From positions 3,596,001 to 3,660,000 of the forward strand of contig NZ_JBBHKA010000001.1 of the NCBI RefSeq assembly GCF_037572775.1: a DNA stretch of 64,000 bases. The letters are read 5' to 3'. Positions 19,368-31,167 of the stretch are shown in pieces. The translations under genes and the position numbers were made by a program. Each line of letters begins with the position of its first letter. Positions within the stretch are counted from its first letter, which is position 1. This DNA comes from Ramlibacter sp. PS4R-6. Its GTDB lineage: Bacteria > Pseudomonadota > Gammaproteobacteria > Burkholderiales > Burkholderiaceae_C. A model generated the notes under the pieces. The model saw only the letters and a list, made by a program, of their open reading frames with translations, made no database searches and had not been told where the DNA came from.

Positions 19368-20350
19368 ACCGGTTCCTGCGCAGCCTCACGGCCACCGAGC
19401 AGGTGGCGGCGTTGTTCATCATCGTCTTCGGCATCCTCACGATCGCCAGCGTCACGGCCTTCCTGCTGTCGCTGCGCCAGCGCGGCGCGGCGCGCGACGA
19501 GCGCTGGCATGCGGAGCTGAAGAACTTCCGCCGCCTGCTGTCCACCTCGTGGTTCATGGTGGTGGTGTTCTGGATCGGCTGGGCGGCCGGGCCGGCGGTG
19601 GCCAACATCCTGTTCGCGCTGATCTCCTTTTTCGCGCTGCGCGAATTCATCACGCTGTCGCCGACGCGCCGCGGCGACCACCGCAGCCTGGTTCTGGCCT
19701 TCTTCATCGTGCTGCCGATCCAGTTCTGGCTGGTCGCCACGCGCCACTTCGACCTGTTCACGGTGTTCATCCCGGTCTACGTGTTCCTCGCGATCCCGGT
19801 GGTGAGCGCCTTCTCAGGCGACACGCAGCGTTTCCTGGAGCGCAACGCCAAGCTGCAGTGGGGCATCGTCGTGTGCGTCTACGGCCTGAGCCACGTGCCG
19901 GCGCTGATGCTGCTCGAGTTCCGCGACTACGAAGGCAAGGGCGCGTTCCTGGTGTTCTTCCTGGTCCTGGTGGTGCAGGCGTGCATGCTGCTGCAGCACC
20001 TGCTCACGCGCCACCTCGAGCGCAAGGCGAGCATCCCCGCCATCAGCAGCAGCTTCAACTGGTATTCGTGGCTGCTCGGCATGGTCCTGGGCAGCTTCGT
20101 GGGCGCCGTCCTGTCGTTCATCACGCCGTTCCGCACCTGGCAGGCGGTCATCATGGCTTTCGTGGCCTGCGTCGCGGGCTCGATGGGCCACCTGGTGATG
20201 AAGGCGCTCAAGCGCGATCGCGGCGTCACCGCCTGGGGCCAGCGCGGCATCTCGGTCACCGGCGCCAACGGCCTGCTGGACCGCGTCGACGCCCTGTGCT
20301 TCGCGGCGCCGATCTTTTTCCACTCGGTCCGCTGGTATTCCGGGGCATGA
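19364..20350 (+). CDS. CdsA-like phosphatidate cytidylyltransferase
   Basis: 328 residues with about eight hydrophobic segments, an integral inner-membrane protein. The C-terminal family signature is recognisable: [10 protein letters not shown], then [12 protein letters not shown], corresponding to the conserved SxxKR..D..PGHGGxxDRxD pattern; the glycine-rich part differs somewhat from the consensus. The expected reaction is CTP plus phosphatidate to CDP-diacylglycerol. Size and divergence resemble the YnbB-type accessory copies. It is translationally coupled to the PlsC-like gene upstream and ruvC downstream. Confidence 0.82.
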   Translation: MNRFLRSLTATEQVAALFIIVFGILTIASVTAFLLSLRQRGAARDERWHAELKNFRRLLSTSWFMVVVFWIGWAAGPAVANILFALISFFALREFITLSPTRRGDHRSLVLAFFIVLPIQFWLVATRHFDLFTVFIPVYVFLAIPVVSAFSGDTQRFLERNAKLQWGIVVCVYGLSHVPALMLLEFRDYEGKGAFLVFFLVLVVQACMLLQHLLTRHLERKASIPAISSSFNWYSWLLGMVLGSFVGAVLSFITPFRTWQAVIMAFVACVAGSMGHLVMKALKRDRGVTAWGQRGISVTGANGLLDRVDALCFAAPIFFHSVRWYSGA

Positions 20351-20907
20351 TGAAGGCCGTGCGCATCCTCGGCATCGACCCCGGCCTGCAGACCACCGGC
20401 TTCGGCGTGATCGACGTCGAGGGCCATGCGCTCAACTACGTCGCCAGCGGCACGATCACCACCACGCACCTCGAGCGCGGCGACCTGCCCGCGCGGCTGA
20501 AGGTGCTGTACGACGGCATCGCGGAGGTGAAGGCGCGCTGGCAGCCCGACGTCGCCGCCGTGGAGATCGTGTTCGTCAACGTCAACCCGCAAGCCACGCT
20601 GCTCCTGGGCCAGGCGCGCGGCGCCTGCGTCACCGCGTTGGTGTCGTGCAACCTCGCCGTGGCGGAATACACCGCGCTGCAAATGAAGCGCGCCGTCGCC
20701 GGACATGGCAAGGCGGCCAAGGAGCAGGTGCAGGAGATGGTGAAGCGCTTGCTGAAACTGCCGAAGGCGCCGGGCAAGGATGCTTCCGATGCGCTCGGAC
20801 TCGCAATCACGCATGCGCATGTCGGGGCGTCACAGGCGCGCATGGCGCAGGTGACGCCGCTCGCCAGGAAGTCGACGGGGAATTACCGGCGCGGACGCAG
20901 CTACTAG
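20347..20907 (+). CDS. ruvC: Holliday junction resolvase RuvC
   Basis: 186 residues. It starts [20 protein letters not shown] with the first catalytic aspartate in GIDPG, then AVEIVFVN with the acidic residue of the second motif, and the C-terminal [12 protein letters not shown] with the last aspartates. RuvC is a dimeric nuclease that cuts four-way junctions brought by RuvAB. ruvA and ruvB are not adjacent here. The start codon overlaps the CdsA-like stop, and the 3' end overlaps a convergent small gene by four bases. Confidence 0.95.
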   Translation: MMKAVRILGIDPGLQTTGFGVIDVEGHALNYVASGTITTTHLERGDLPARLKVLYDGIAEVKARWQPDVAAVEIVFVNVNPQATLLLGQARGACVTALVSCNLAVAEYTALQMKRAVAGHGKAAKEQVQEMVKRLLKLPKAPGKDASDALGLAITHAHVGASQARMAQVTPLARKSTGNYRRGRSY

Positions 20908-21086
20908 CCGGCCAGGAGGTTTTCCGCGATCAGCACGGCGAAGAACACCAGCGCCGCGGCGATGGCACCCAGGAGGACGCGGATGCCGAACTTGCGGAAC
21001 CGCATCTGCCCGGTCGCGGCATAGAGAACGAACGAAGCCCCCGACGCCACCAGCATCAGCAGCATCAGGACGCGGAAGGCCGCCAT
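20904..21086 (-). CDS. Small two-helix membrane protein
   Basis: 60 residues with two hydrophobic helices (about 4-22 and 36-58) joined by a short basic loop (MRFRKFG). Not identified. The layout recalls the short twin-transmembrane proteins often annotated in betaproteobacteria (DUF2909-like), but I cannot confirm that. It begins directly next to the lpxC stop with no gap, so it is probably translated from the same message. It overlaps the end of ruvC convergently by four bases. Confidence 0.6.
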   Translation of the reverse strand: MAAFRVLMLLMLVASGASFVLYAATGQMRFRKFGIRVLLGAIAAALVFFAVLIAENLLAG

Positions 21087-22010
21087 CTACCAGGCGCGCG
21101 CGGGTTGGGCGAAGCCCACGGGCGCGAGCTGCTCGTCCTCGAAGGTGACGATGTCGAAGGCCCCGGGCTGCGAGAGCAGCTCGCGCAGCAGCTTGTTGTT
21201 CAGGGCGTGGCCCGACCGGAAGGCGCCGTAGGCGGCGAGCATGGGCTTGCCGACCAGGTACAGGTCGCCCATGGCGTCGAGCATCTTGTGCTTCACGAAC
21301 TCGTCGTCGTAGCGCAGGCCGTCGCTGTTCAGCACGCGGTAGTCGTCGACCACGATGGCGTTGTCCATGCCGCCGCCCAGGCTCAGGCCCTTGGAGCGCA
21401 TCATTTCCACGTCGCGCGTGAAGCCGAAGGTGCGGGCCCGCGCGATGTCGCGCGCGTAGTTGCCCGTGCCCAGGTCGAACTCGACCTTCTGGCCGGTGGA
21501 GCTGACCACGCGGTGGTTGAACTCGATCTCGAACGTGAGCTTGTAGCCGTGGTACGGGTCCAGGCGCACCCACTTGAGGTTCTCGCCCTCGCCTTCGCGC
21601 ACTTCCACCGGCTTGAGCACGCGCACGAAGCGGCGCGGTGCGTTCTGCAGCTCGATGCCGGCGCTTTGCAGCAGGAAGACGAACGAGGCCGAGGAGCCGT
21701 CGAGGATGGGCACCTCCTCGCCGGTGATGTCGATGTAGAGGTTGTCCAGTCCCAGGCCCGCGCAGGCCGACAGCAGGTGTTCGACCGTGTGGACCTTGGC
21801 GCTGCCGTTGGAGATGGTCGAGGCCAGCCGCGTATCGGTCACGGCACTGGCCGAGATCGGGATGTCCACGGGGATCGGCAGGTCCACGCGGCGGAAGACG
21901 ATGCCCGTGTCCGGCTGCGCCGGGCGCAGCGTGAGCTCCACCCGCTGCCCGGAGTGCAGCCCCACGCCGACGGCGCGGGTCAGGGTCTTGAGCGTGCGTT
22001 GGCGGACCAT
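21087..22010 (-). CDS. lpxC: UDP-3-O-acyl-N-acetylglucosamine deacetylase
   Basis: 307 residues, normal length. Zinc ligands and catalytic residues appear in [16 protein letters not shown], in [12 protein letters not shown], and in the conserved [14 protein letters not shown]. LpxC carries out the first committed step of lipid A synthesis, a zinc-dependent deacetylation in the cytosol. It lies at the downstream end of the dcw region, as in many proteobacteria, separated from ftsZ by a hydrolase gene. Confidence 0.97.
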   Translation of the reverse strand: MVRQRTLKTLTRAVGVGLHSGQRVELTLRPAQPDTGIVFRRVDLPIPVDIPISASAVTDTRLASTISNGSAKVHTVEHLLSACAGLGLDNLYIDITGEEVPILDGSSASFVFLLQSAGIELQNAPRRFVRVLKPVEVREGEGENLKWVRLDPYHGYKLTFEIEFNHRVVSSTGQKVEFDLGTGNYARDIARARTFGFTRDVEMMRSKGLSLGGGMDNAIVVDDYRVLNSDGLRYDDEFVKHKMLDAMGDLYLVGKPMLAAYGAFRSGHALNNKLLRELLSQPGAFDIVTFEDEQLAPVGFAQPARAW

Positions 22011-22052
22011 GGGGTGCGATTTTAAGTGGCGGGGGTCAACGGCGCGTAAACG

Positions 22053-23027
22053 TCACAGGATGTCCCTGAAAAAGCCGATCCATACCGGGAACGCCCCGAA
22101 GCGCCGCCCGGAATGGCCCGTGTGGTAGCCGCGCGAAACGCAGGTGGCCATCATCGCGTTGGCGTCCTCGCCCGCCGCCTTGCGGCCGCTGTTCAGCTCG
22201 GTCGTGCCCGTTTCGTCCACCAGCACGTCGCACTTCGCATAGTGCGGCCCGTTCGAATACCGCCGCGCGTAGGGCGCATCGAAGCTGTGGCCCTCGCCGG
22301 GCATCACGACGATGCGCACGTTGCCGCCGCGCGCGTTCATCCAGCCCACGTGCTTCTCGCAGTAGCGGCTGGGGGTCTCGTCGTCGACCTCGCCGGTCAC
22401 CAGGAGCAGGGGCGTGCCGACGTAGGCGTCGCGCTTGGCGTTGCGGTAGAAGCACGGGGCATAGAGCCCCACCACCGCATCCACCGGCTTCAGGGTGAAG
22501 TCGCTGGCGTACAGCCGCCGCACGTTGCGCTCGATGATCGCGTGCGCGAACTTCTGCTGCATCATGATCGCGGCGCCGCCGCCCTGCGACTCGCCGACGC
22601 TGCCGACGCGGGCGTAGCCCCGCGCGCGCAGGAAGGCCGCCGCCGTCAGGCTGTCGGCGGCCATGTTGAATTCGTTGCCGCCTTTCAGCGAAGCGGCCGC
22701 GTAGTCCTCGTGCGTGACACCGATGCCGCGCGGCGTCCAGTGGTCGATGACCAGCGCCGCGAAGCCGGCCTTCTGCAACGCGTCGACGTAGTCGTACATG
22801 CGGCTGTCGATGCCTTGCGAGCCATGGGAGATGAGGACCGCATGCTTCGCGCCGGGCGTCGCGAAGAGGAAGCCCTGCCCCGCCAGCTTGTTGCAGGCCC
22901 CGGGCACGCACACGATGCTATCCCACGCCACCTTCTCGGCCGCCGACGGGCCGGCGGCCTGCGCATGGACCCCTGCGGCGAACACGCAGGCGGCCAGGAA
23001 GAAAAAGGGGTGGGACTGCCAACCCAC
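22053..23027 (-). CDS. Secreted dienelactone-hydrolase-like alpha/beta-hydrolase
   Basis: About 324 residues if started at the GTG at 23027; the start is uncertain. The N-terminus PFFFLAACVFAAGVHAQA looks like a Sec signal peptide ending near VHA-QA but has no positive charge before it. The nucleophile elbow is GESQGGGAA, the oxyanion region SHGSQG, and the likely catalytic histidine is in GEGHSFDAP. The substrate is unknown. The proposed start lies inside the ftsZ terminator hairpin, which is odd: either the gene is read only by readthrough, or it uses another start. lpxC begins 42 bases downstream. Confidence 0.65.
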   Translation of the reverse strand: MGWQSHPFFFLAACVFAAGVHAQAAGPSAAEKVAWDSIVCVPGACNKLAGQGFLFATPGAKHAVLISHGSQGIDSRMYDYVDALQKAGFAALVIDHWTPRGIGVTHEDYAAASLKGGNEFNMAADSLTAAAFLRARGYARVGSVGESQGGGAAIMMQQKFAHAIIERNVRRLYASDFTLKPVDAVVGLYAPCFYRNAKRDAYVGTPLLLVTGEVDDETPSRYCEKHVGWMNARGGNVRIVVMPGEGHSFDAPYARRYSNGPHYAKCDVLVDETGTTELNSGRKAAGEDANAMMATCVSRGYHTGHSGRRFGAFPVWIGFFRDIL

Positions 23028-23030
23028 CCC
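23001..23030 (-). terminator. Rho-independent terminator of the ftsZ transcript
   Basis: On the minus strand GGGGTGGG (23030-23023) pairs perfectly with CCCACCCC (23014-23007) across an 8-base loop and is followed by TTTTT. It lies 33 bases after the ftsZ stop. This looks like the end of the dcw transcript. It also covers the apparent GTG start of the downstream hydrolase. Confidence 0.8.
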
Positions 23031-23062
23031 GCAAGCACTCCCCTTGGAGAACACTCTTTTGA

Positions 23063-24319
23063 TCAGTCCGCCTGCTTGCGCAGGAACGCCGGGATCTCGA
23101 AGTCGTCCATGCCGCCGTTGGACAGCGCGTCGACCTTGGCCGCGGCCTGCGTGCGGTTGGTGCGCCACACGCTGGGCACGGCCATGTTCCCGTAGTCGGC
23201 ACCGGCCGGCTGCGCGGGCTGCGGCGTCGCGGCCTGCTGCTCGCGCGTGACGATCGCACCGGGGCCGGCCACCGCGTTGTTCACCGTGGGCACGTTGAAC
23301 GGCACGTTGTCGGTGCCGGTGCGCAGCACCTGCAGCGGGGGCGCCGTGCGGCGCTGGCCCTGGCGGGACAGGCCGGTGGCGACGACGGTCACGCGGATGT
23401 CCTCGCCCAGCTCGTCGTCGTAAGCCGTGCCGTAGATCACGTGCGCGTCCGGCGAGGCATAGGCGCGGATGGTGTTCATCGCCAGCTTCGACTCGGACAG
23501 CTTCAGGCTGCCCTTGGCCGCCGTGATCAGCACCAGCACGCCCTTGGCGCCGGACAGGTCGATGCCTTCCAGCAGCGGGCAGGCCACGGCCTGTTCCGCG
23601 GCCAGGCGCGCGCGGTCGGGGCCGTTGGCGATCGCCGTGCCCATCATCGCCTTGCCGGGCTCGCCCATCACCGTGCGCACGTCCTCGAAGTCCACGTTGA
23701 CGTGGCCGGGCACGTTGATGATCTCCGCGATGCCGCCGACGGCGTTCTTCAGCACGTCGTTGGCGTGCGCGAAGGCCTCGTCCTGCGTCACCTCGTCGCC
23801 CAGCACCTCGAGCAGCTTCTCGTTGAGCACCACGATCAGCGAATCGACGTTGGCCTCGAGCTCCTGCAGGCCCTGGTCGGCGTTGGTCATGCGGCGCCCG
23901 CCTTCCCAGTCGAAGGGCTTGGTCACCACGCCCACCGTGAGGATGCCCATCTCCTTGGCGATGCGCGCGATCACCGGCGCCGCGCCGGTGCCCGTGCCGC
24001 CGCCCATGCCGGCCGTGATGAACAGCATGTGCGCGCCGTCGATGGCCTCGCGGATCGCGTCCTCGGCCGCTTCCGCCGCCTCGCGCGCCTTGTCGGGCTT
24101 GCTGCCCGCGCCCAGCCCGCTGGAGCCCAGCTGGATCTGCTTCTGCGCGCTGCTGCGCGACAGCGCCTGGGCGTCCGTGTTCGCGCAGATGAACTCCACG
24201 CCCTGCACGGCGCGGTCGATCATGTGCTCGACCGCGTTGCCGCCGCCGCCACCGACGCCGATCACCTTGATCTGCGTGCCCTGGTGGAATTCCTCGACTT
24301 CGATCATTTCGATACTCAT
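23063..24319 (-). CDS. ftsZ: Cell division protein FtsZ
   Basis: 418 residues from ATG 24319, preceded by GGAGAG five bases upstream. The tubulin-like GTP-binding signature GGGTGTG lies at 106-112. A variable linker (about 318-400) leads to the C-terminal conserved peptide DDFEIPAFLRKQAD, which binds FtsA and other partners. FtsZ polymerises at midcell to form the Z ring. It is the last gene of the dcw run, 123 bases after ftsA, and is followed by a strong terminator. Confidence 0.98.
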   Translation of the reverse strand: MSIEMIEVEEFHQGTQIKVIGVGGGGGNAVEHMIDRAVQGVEFICANTDAQALSRSSAQKQIQLGSSGLGAGSKPDKAREAAEAAEDAIREAIDGAHMLFITAGMGGGTGTGAAPVIARIAKEMGILTVGVVTKPFDWEGGRRMTNADQGLQELEANVDSLIVVLNEKLLEVLGDEVTQDEAFAHANDVLKNAVGGIAEIINVPGHVNVDFEDVRTVMGEPGKAMMGTAIANGPDRARLAAEQAVACPLLEGIDLSGAKGVLVLITAAKGSLKLSESKLAMNTIRAYASPDAHVIYGTAYDDELGEDIRVTVVATGLSRQGQRRTAPPLQVLRTGTDNVPFNVPTVNNAVAGPGAIVTREQQAATPQPAQPAGADYGNMAVPSVWRTNRTQAAAKVDALSNGGMDDFEIPAFLRKQAD

Positions 24320-24388
24320 GGTGTCTCTCCTATCCGTTGCAGTTGCCAATTTCGAAAGATTGTTGTGTGTGCCTTCATCGTCGTTTTC

Positions 24389-24405
24389 GCCGGGGTGGCC
24401 CCGGT
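24389..24405 (-). other. GC-rich hairpin between ftsA and ftsZ
   Basis: CCGGGG and CCCCGG (24390-24395 and 24399-24404) form a 6-bp palindrome with a 3-base loop. No U-run follows on the minus strand. In the 123-base ftsA-ftsZ gap it may be an RNA-stability or processing element that lets ftsZ be expressed more highly than upstream genes, or an incidental palindrome. Confidence 0.4.
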
Positions 24406-24442
24406 GACGCGCGAGAGAGCCAGGTCTTGGTGGGGTGCATGG

Positions 24443-25672
24443 CTAGAAGTTCCCCACGATGAAGTCCTTGAAGCGGCCGAAGGCCGTCTTCATCGATCCG
24501 TGTTTCTGCGCCACCTTCAGGCCGCGCACGCGCGCCAGGCGCGCTTCCTCGAGCTGGCCCATCACGGTGGCCGCCCGCGGCTGCGCCACCATGTCGGCCA
24601 GCGCGCCGCCGTACTTGGGCATGCCGCGGCGCACGGGCTTCAGGAAGATGTCCTCGCCCAGTTCCACCATGCCGGGCATCACGGCGCTGCCGCCGGTGAT
24701 CACCACGCCCGAGGACAGCACTTCCTCGTAGCCCGACTCGCGGATCACCTGCTGCACCAGCGAGAAGATCTCCTCGACACGCGGCTCGATCACGCCGGCC
24801 AGCGCCTGGCGCGAGAGCATGCGCGGGCCGCGGTCGCCCAGGCCCGGCACCTCGACCTGCTGCTCGGGGTCGGCCAGCAGCTGCTTGGCATAGCCGCTTT
24901 CGACCTTGATGTCCTCGGCGTCCTTGGTCGGCGTGCGCAGCGCCATGGCGATGTCGCTGGTGATCAGGTCGCCGGCGATCGGGATCACCGCGGTGTGGCG
25001 GATGGAGCCGCCCGTGAAGATCGCGACGTCGGTCGTGCCCGCGCCGATGTCCACCACCGCCACGCCCAGCTCGCGCTCGTCTTCCGTCAGCACGGCCACG
25101 CTCGAAGCCAGCGGGTTGAGCAGGAGCTGTTCGACCTCGAGGCCGCAGCGGCGCACGCACTTGATGATGTTCTCGGCCGCGCTCTGCGCGCCGGTCACGA
25201 TGTGCACCTTGGCCTCGAGCCGGATGCCGCTCATGCCGATCGGCTCCTTGACGTCCTGGCCGTCGATCACGAATTCCTGCGGCTCGACCAGCAGCAGGCG
25301 CTGGTCGGTGGAGATGTTGATGGCGCGCGCGGTCTCGACGACGCGCGCGACGTCGGCCGGCGTCACCTCGCGGTCCTTCACCGCCACCATGCCGCTGGAG
25401 TTGATGCCGCGGATGTGGCTGCCGGTGATGCCGGTGTAGACGCGCACGATCTTGCAGTCGGCCATCAGCTCGGCCTCTTTCAGCGCCTGCTGGATGCTCT
25501 GCACCGTCGCGTCGATGTTCACCACCACGCCGCGCTTGAGGCCGTTCGACGCCGCCACGCCCAGGCCCGCAAGCTTGAGCTCGCCACCCGGCATGACCTC
25601 GGCCACCACCGCCATCACCTTGGCGGTGCCGATGTCCAGGCCGACGACCAGGTCCTTGTATTCCTTAGCCAT
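24443..25672 (-). CDS. ftsA: Cell division protein FtsA
   Basis: 409 residues. Actin-fold phosphate-1 motif GLDIGTAKV near the N-terminus, phosphate-2 VVDIGAGTTDVAIF, and adenosine motif VITGGSAVMPG. A C-terminal amphipathic tail (FGRFKDFIVGNF) is the usual membrane-targeting sequence. FtsA tethers FtsZ to the inner membrane and recruits later divisome proteins. It lies 24 bases after ftsQ. Confidence 0.97.
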   Translation of the reverse strand: MAKEYKDLVVGLDIGTAKVMAVVAEVMPGGELKLAGLGVAASNGLKRGVVVNIDATVQSIQQALKEAELMADCKIVRVYTGITGSHIRGINSSGMVAVKDREVTPADVARVVETARAINISTDQRLLLVEPQEFVIDGQDVKEPIGMSGIRLEAKVHIVTGAQSAAENIIKCVRRCGLEVEQLLLNPLASSVAVLTEDERELGVAVVDIGAGTTDVAIFTGGSIRHTAVIPIAGDLITSDIAMALRTPTKDAEDIKVESGYAKQLLADPEQQVEVPGLGDRGPRMLSRQALAGVIEPRVEEIFSLVQQVIRESGYEEVLSSGVVITGGSAVMPGMVELGEDIFLKPVRRGMPKYGGALADMVAQPRAATVMGQLEEARLARVRGLKVAQKHGSMKTAFGRFKDFIVGNF

Positions 25673-25696
25673 GTTGTTAAGCGCGTTGCCCCTCGT

Positions 25697-26478
25697 TCAT
25701 TTCTTCGCCGCGTCACCGACGGTTGTCGTGACGCCCCTCAACTTCAACGCATAGCCTTCCGCGTAGCGCAGGTCGGCCGACACCAGCGCCTCGGGCGTGC
25801 GCCCGTAGCGCGACGCCACCTGCGTCACCGTCTGGATGAAACGGCCCGTGCGCGCCGCCACTTCCGCCGGCGTGCCGCGCCCCAGTTCCACCGAGGCGCC
25901 GTTGTCCAGCTCCACCTGCCAGTTGCCGCGCGGCGTGAGCGTCAGCTGCGCCACGCCCAGGTCCAGCGGATCGAACAGCGGCTTGACGGCCTGGTACATC
26001 GCCAGCACCTGCGCCGCCTGGTCGTCCGGGCCGGCCAGGCGCGGCAGGTCGTCCTGTTCCACGTCGCCCACGTTGGCCTCGAAGACCTCGCCGCGGTCGC
26101 CCAGCAGGCGCGAGTCGCCCTCGCCGCCCCACAGCGCCACCGCGTGGTGTTCCTCGACCACCACACGCAGCTTGTTGGGGAACTCGCGCTTGACCACCGC
26201 CTGGCGCACCCACGGCACGCTCTCGAAGGCCTGCCGCGCCGCGGCGAGGTCGATCGTGAAGAAATTGCCCGCCAGCTGCGGCGTCACGTTGGCGCGCAGC
26301 GTGGGCACGCTGTTGTGCGAGGTTTCGCCCTGCACCGTGATGCCCGCGATCGCGAAGAGCGGATGCCGCACGGCCCACCACGCGCCCGCCGCCGCGAACA
26401 GCGCGAGGCCGATCGCGAACAGCGCGCTGGCCGCGAGGTTCATCAGCTTCACGTCGAACGGCATGGGCAGGGCGGCGC

Positions 26479-26482
<4 letters not shown>
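25697..26482 (-). CDS. ftsQ: Cell division protein FtsQ
   Basis: 261 residues from ATG 26482, which overlaps the ddlB stop (ATGA). A short cytoplasmic N-terminus is followed by one membrane helix (about 17-37), a POTRA domain (about 43-112, starting [14 protein letters not shown]) and the FtsQ/DivIB beta domain. It is a periplasmic scaffold linking FtsA/FtsZ to FtsL-FtsB and FtsW-FtsI. Confidence 0.95.
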
Positions 26483-28900
<2,418 letters not shown>

Positions 28901-28904
<4 letters not shown>

Positions 28905-29968
28905 TTCGCGAGTTCCTCGCACGCGGCCACGACCTCTTCGGTCGCATGGATCTTCTGCATCTTCTTGGCCGCTTCGGCGCGGCGAATGAGTTCGTTGCGG
29001 TCGACCGTGCGCAGCAGCCGGGCGAGCCATTCGGGCGTGAGGTCCCGCTGCTGCACCAGCCAGCCGCCGCCGGCATCGACCAGGAATTTCGCGTTGGTCG
29101 TCTGGTGGTCGTCCACCGCCGCCGGGAAGGGCACGAACACCGCGGCGCAGCCGACGGCCGCGATCTCGGTGACCGTGCTCGCGCCCGCGCGGCACACGAC
29201 CAGGTCGGCGTCGGCATAGGCCTGCGCCGTGTCGTCGATGAAAGGTGTGAGCTCGGCCTGCACGCCGGCGGCCGCGTAGTTCGCACGCAGTTCGTCGATC
29301 TGCTTCGCGCCGCTCTGGTGCAGCACCTGCGGGCGCTCGGCGGCCGGGATCAGCGCCAGCGCCTTGGGCACGACGTCGTTGAGGCCCTTGGCACCGAGGC
29401 TGCCGCCGACGACCAGCACCTTCAGCGGGCCCGTGCGGCCACCCAGCCGCTGCGCGGGCTCGGCCTGCTTCAGGAAACCTTCGCGCAGCGGGTTGCCCAC
29501 CCATTGCGCCTTCTTCAGCACGTTGGGGAAGGCGCTGAACACGCGGTCCGCCACGCCCGCCAGCACCTTGTTGGCCATGCCGGCGATGGAGTTCTGCTCG
29601 TGCAGCACCAGGGGCTTGCCGAGCAGCACGCTCATCATCCCGGCGGGGAAGGTGATGTAGCCGCCCAGGCCGATCACCACGTCGGGCTTCACGCGCCGCA
29701 CGACGCCGATGCTCTGCGCAAAGGCCTTGAGCAGGCGCAGCGGCAGCAGCACCAGGGTCTTCAGGCCCTTGCCGCGCACGCCGCCGAAGTCGATGGCCTC
29801 GAAGGGGAAGCCCCGCGGCGGCACCAGCTGGCTTTCCATGGTGCCGGCGCCGCCACCGAGCCAGTGCACCTGCCACGAGCGTGCACGCAGCGCTTCCGCG
29901 ACCGCGAGGCCGGGGAAGATGTGGCCACCGGTGCCGCCGGCCATCACGAGGGCGCAGCGCTGCGTCAT
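28901..29968 (-). CDS. murG: UDP-GlcNAc:lipid I N-acetylglucosaminyltransferase
   Basis: 355 residues. The glycine-rich N-terminal motif [17 protein letters not shown] binds the lipid phosphate and donor. A C-terminal GT-B domain follows, with [17 protein letters not shown] and [13 protein letters not shown]. MurG makes lipid II at the inner face of the cytoplasmic membrane. It overlaps ftsW and murC by four bases each. Confidence 0.97.
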
Positions 29969-31167
29969 GCGCGCCCTCCCCTCATGAGCATCTTGTTCTC
30001 GTAGTCGATGCGCAGGACGATCGCGATCGCCACGAGGTTCATCAGGATCGCCGAGCCGCCATAACTCATGAGCGGCAGCGTCAGGCCCTTGGTCGGCAGC
30101 GCGCCCAGGTTCACGCCCATGTTGATGAACGCCTGGAAGCCGACCCAGATGCCCACGCCTTGCGCGACCAGCCCGGCGAACACGCGGTCCAGCGCGATGG
30201 CCTGGCGGCCGATGTGCATGATCCGCCGCGTCATCCACAGGAAGGCGGCGATGACGGTGAGCACGCCGATGAGGCCGAACTCCTCGCCGATCACCGCCAG
30301 CAGGAAGTCGGTGTGCGCCTCGGGCAGCCAATGCAGCTTCTCCACGCTGCCGCCCAGCCCCACGCCGAAGATCTCGCCGCGGCCGATGGCGATGAGCGAG
30401 TGCGACAGCTGGTAGCCGCGGCCCAGCGCGTGCTTCTCGCTCCACGGGTCGAGGTAGGCGAAGATGCGGTCGCGCCGCCAGTCCGACAGCGCGATCATCA
30501 GCACGAAGGCCACGGTGATCACCGCCGCGATCAGGAAGAACATGCGCGCGTTGACGCCGCCGAGGAACAGGATGCCCATGGCGATCACCGCGATCACCAT
30601 GAAGGCGCCCATGTCGGGCTCGGCCAGCAGCAGCAGGCCGACCACGGCGACGGCGGCAGCCATCGGCAGCACGGCGCGGAAGAAGCGCTCCTTCACGTCC
30701 ATCTTGCGCACCATGTAGTCGGCGGCGTAGAGCAGCGTGGCGAGCTTCGCCAGCTCGGACGGCTGGAAGCTGATGAAGCCGAACCCCAGCCAGCGCCGCG
30801 CGCCGTTCACACCCTTGCCGATGTGCGGGACGAGCACGACCATCAGCAGCACCAGCGACGCGACGAAGAGCCAGGGCGCGAGCTTTTCCCAGGTTGCCAC
30901 CGGCACCTGGAAGGCGAGCAGCGCGGCGATGAGCGAGATCGCGACGAACGACCCGTGGCGCACCAGGAAGTGCGTCTGCGTGTAGTTGGCGAAGCGCGGG
31001 TTGTCCGGCAGCGCCACGGATGCCGAGTAGACCATCACCAGGCCGAAGCACAGGAGCGCCACGCTCACCCACACGATGGCGCGGTCGATCGCATGCACGG
31101 CCACCGGCCGCGGCCCCGCGGACGCGCCGCCGAACCAGCGGCCCAGGGTGGAGGCCATGGCGCTCAC
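29965..31167 (-). CDS. ftsW: Septal peptidoglycan polymerase FtsW (SEDS family)
   Basis: 400 residues from a GTG at 31167 that overlaps the murD stop (GTGA) and has GGAGGT six bases upstream. The in-frame ATG at 31158 is 15 bases from that site, so GTG is preferred. About ten membrane helices; SEDS motifs include [29 protein letters not shown] and [14 protein letters not shown]. It polymerises glycan at the septum together with FtsI. RodA at 12445 is its elongation paralogue. Confidence 0.96.
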   Translation of the reverse strand: MSAMASTLGRWFGGASAGPRPVAVHAIDRAIVWVSVALLCFGLVMVYSASVALPDNPRFANYTQTHFLVRHGSFVAISLIAALLAFQVPVATWEKLAPWLFVASLVLLMVVLVPHIGKGVNGARRWLGFGFISFQPSELAKLATLLYAADYMVRKMDVKERFFRAVLPMAAAVAVVGLLLLAEPDMGAFMVIAVIAMGILFLGGVNARMFFLIAAVITVAFVLMIALSDWRRDRIFAYLDPWSEKHALGRGYQLSHSLIAIGRGEIFGVGLGGSVEKLHWLPEAHTDFLLAVIGEEFGLIGVLTVIAAFLWMTRRIMHIGRQAIALDRVFAGLVAQGVGIWVGFQAFINMGVNLGALPTKGLTLPLMSYGGSAILMNLVAIAIVLRIDYENKMLMRGGRA

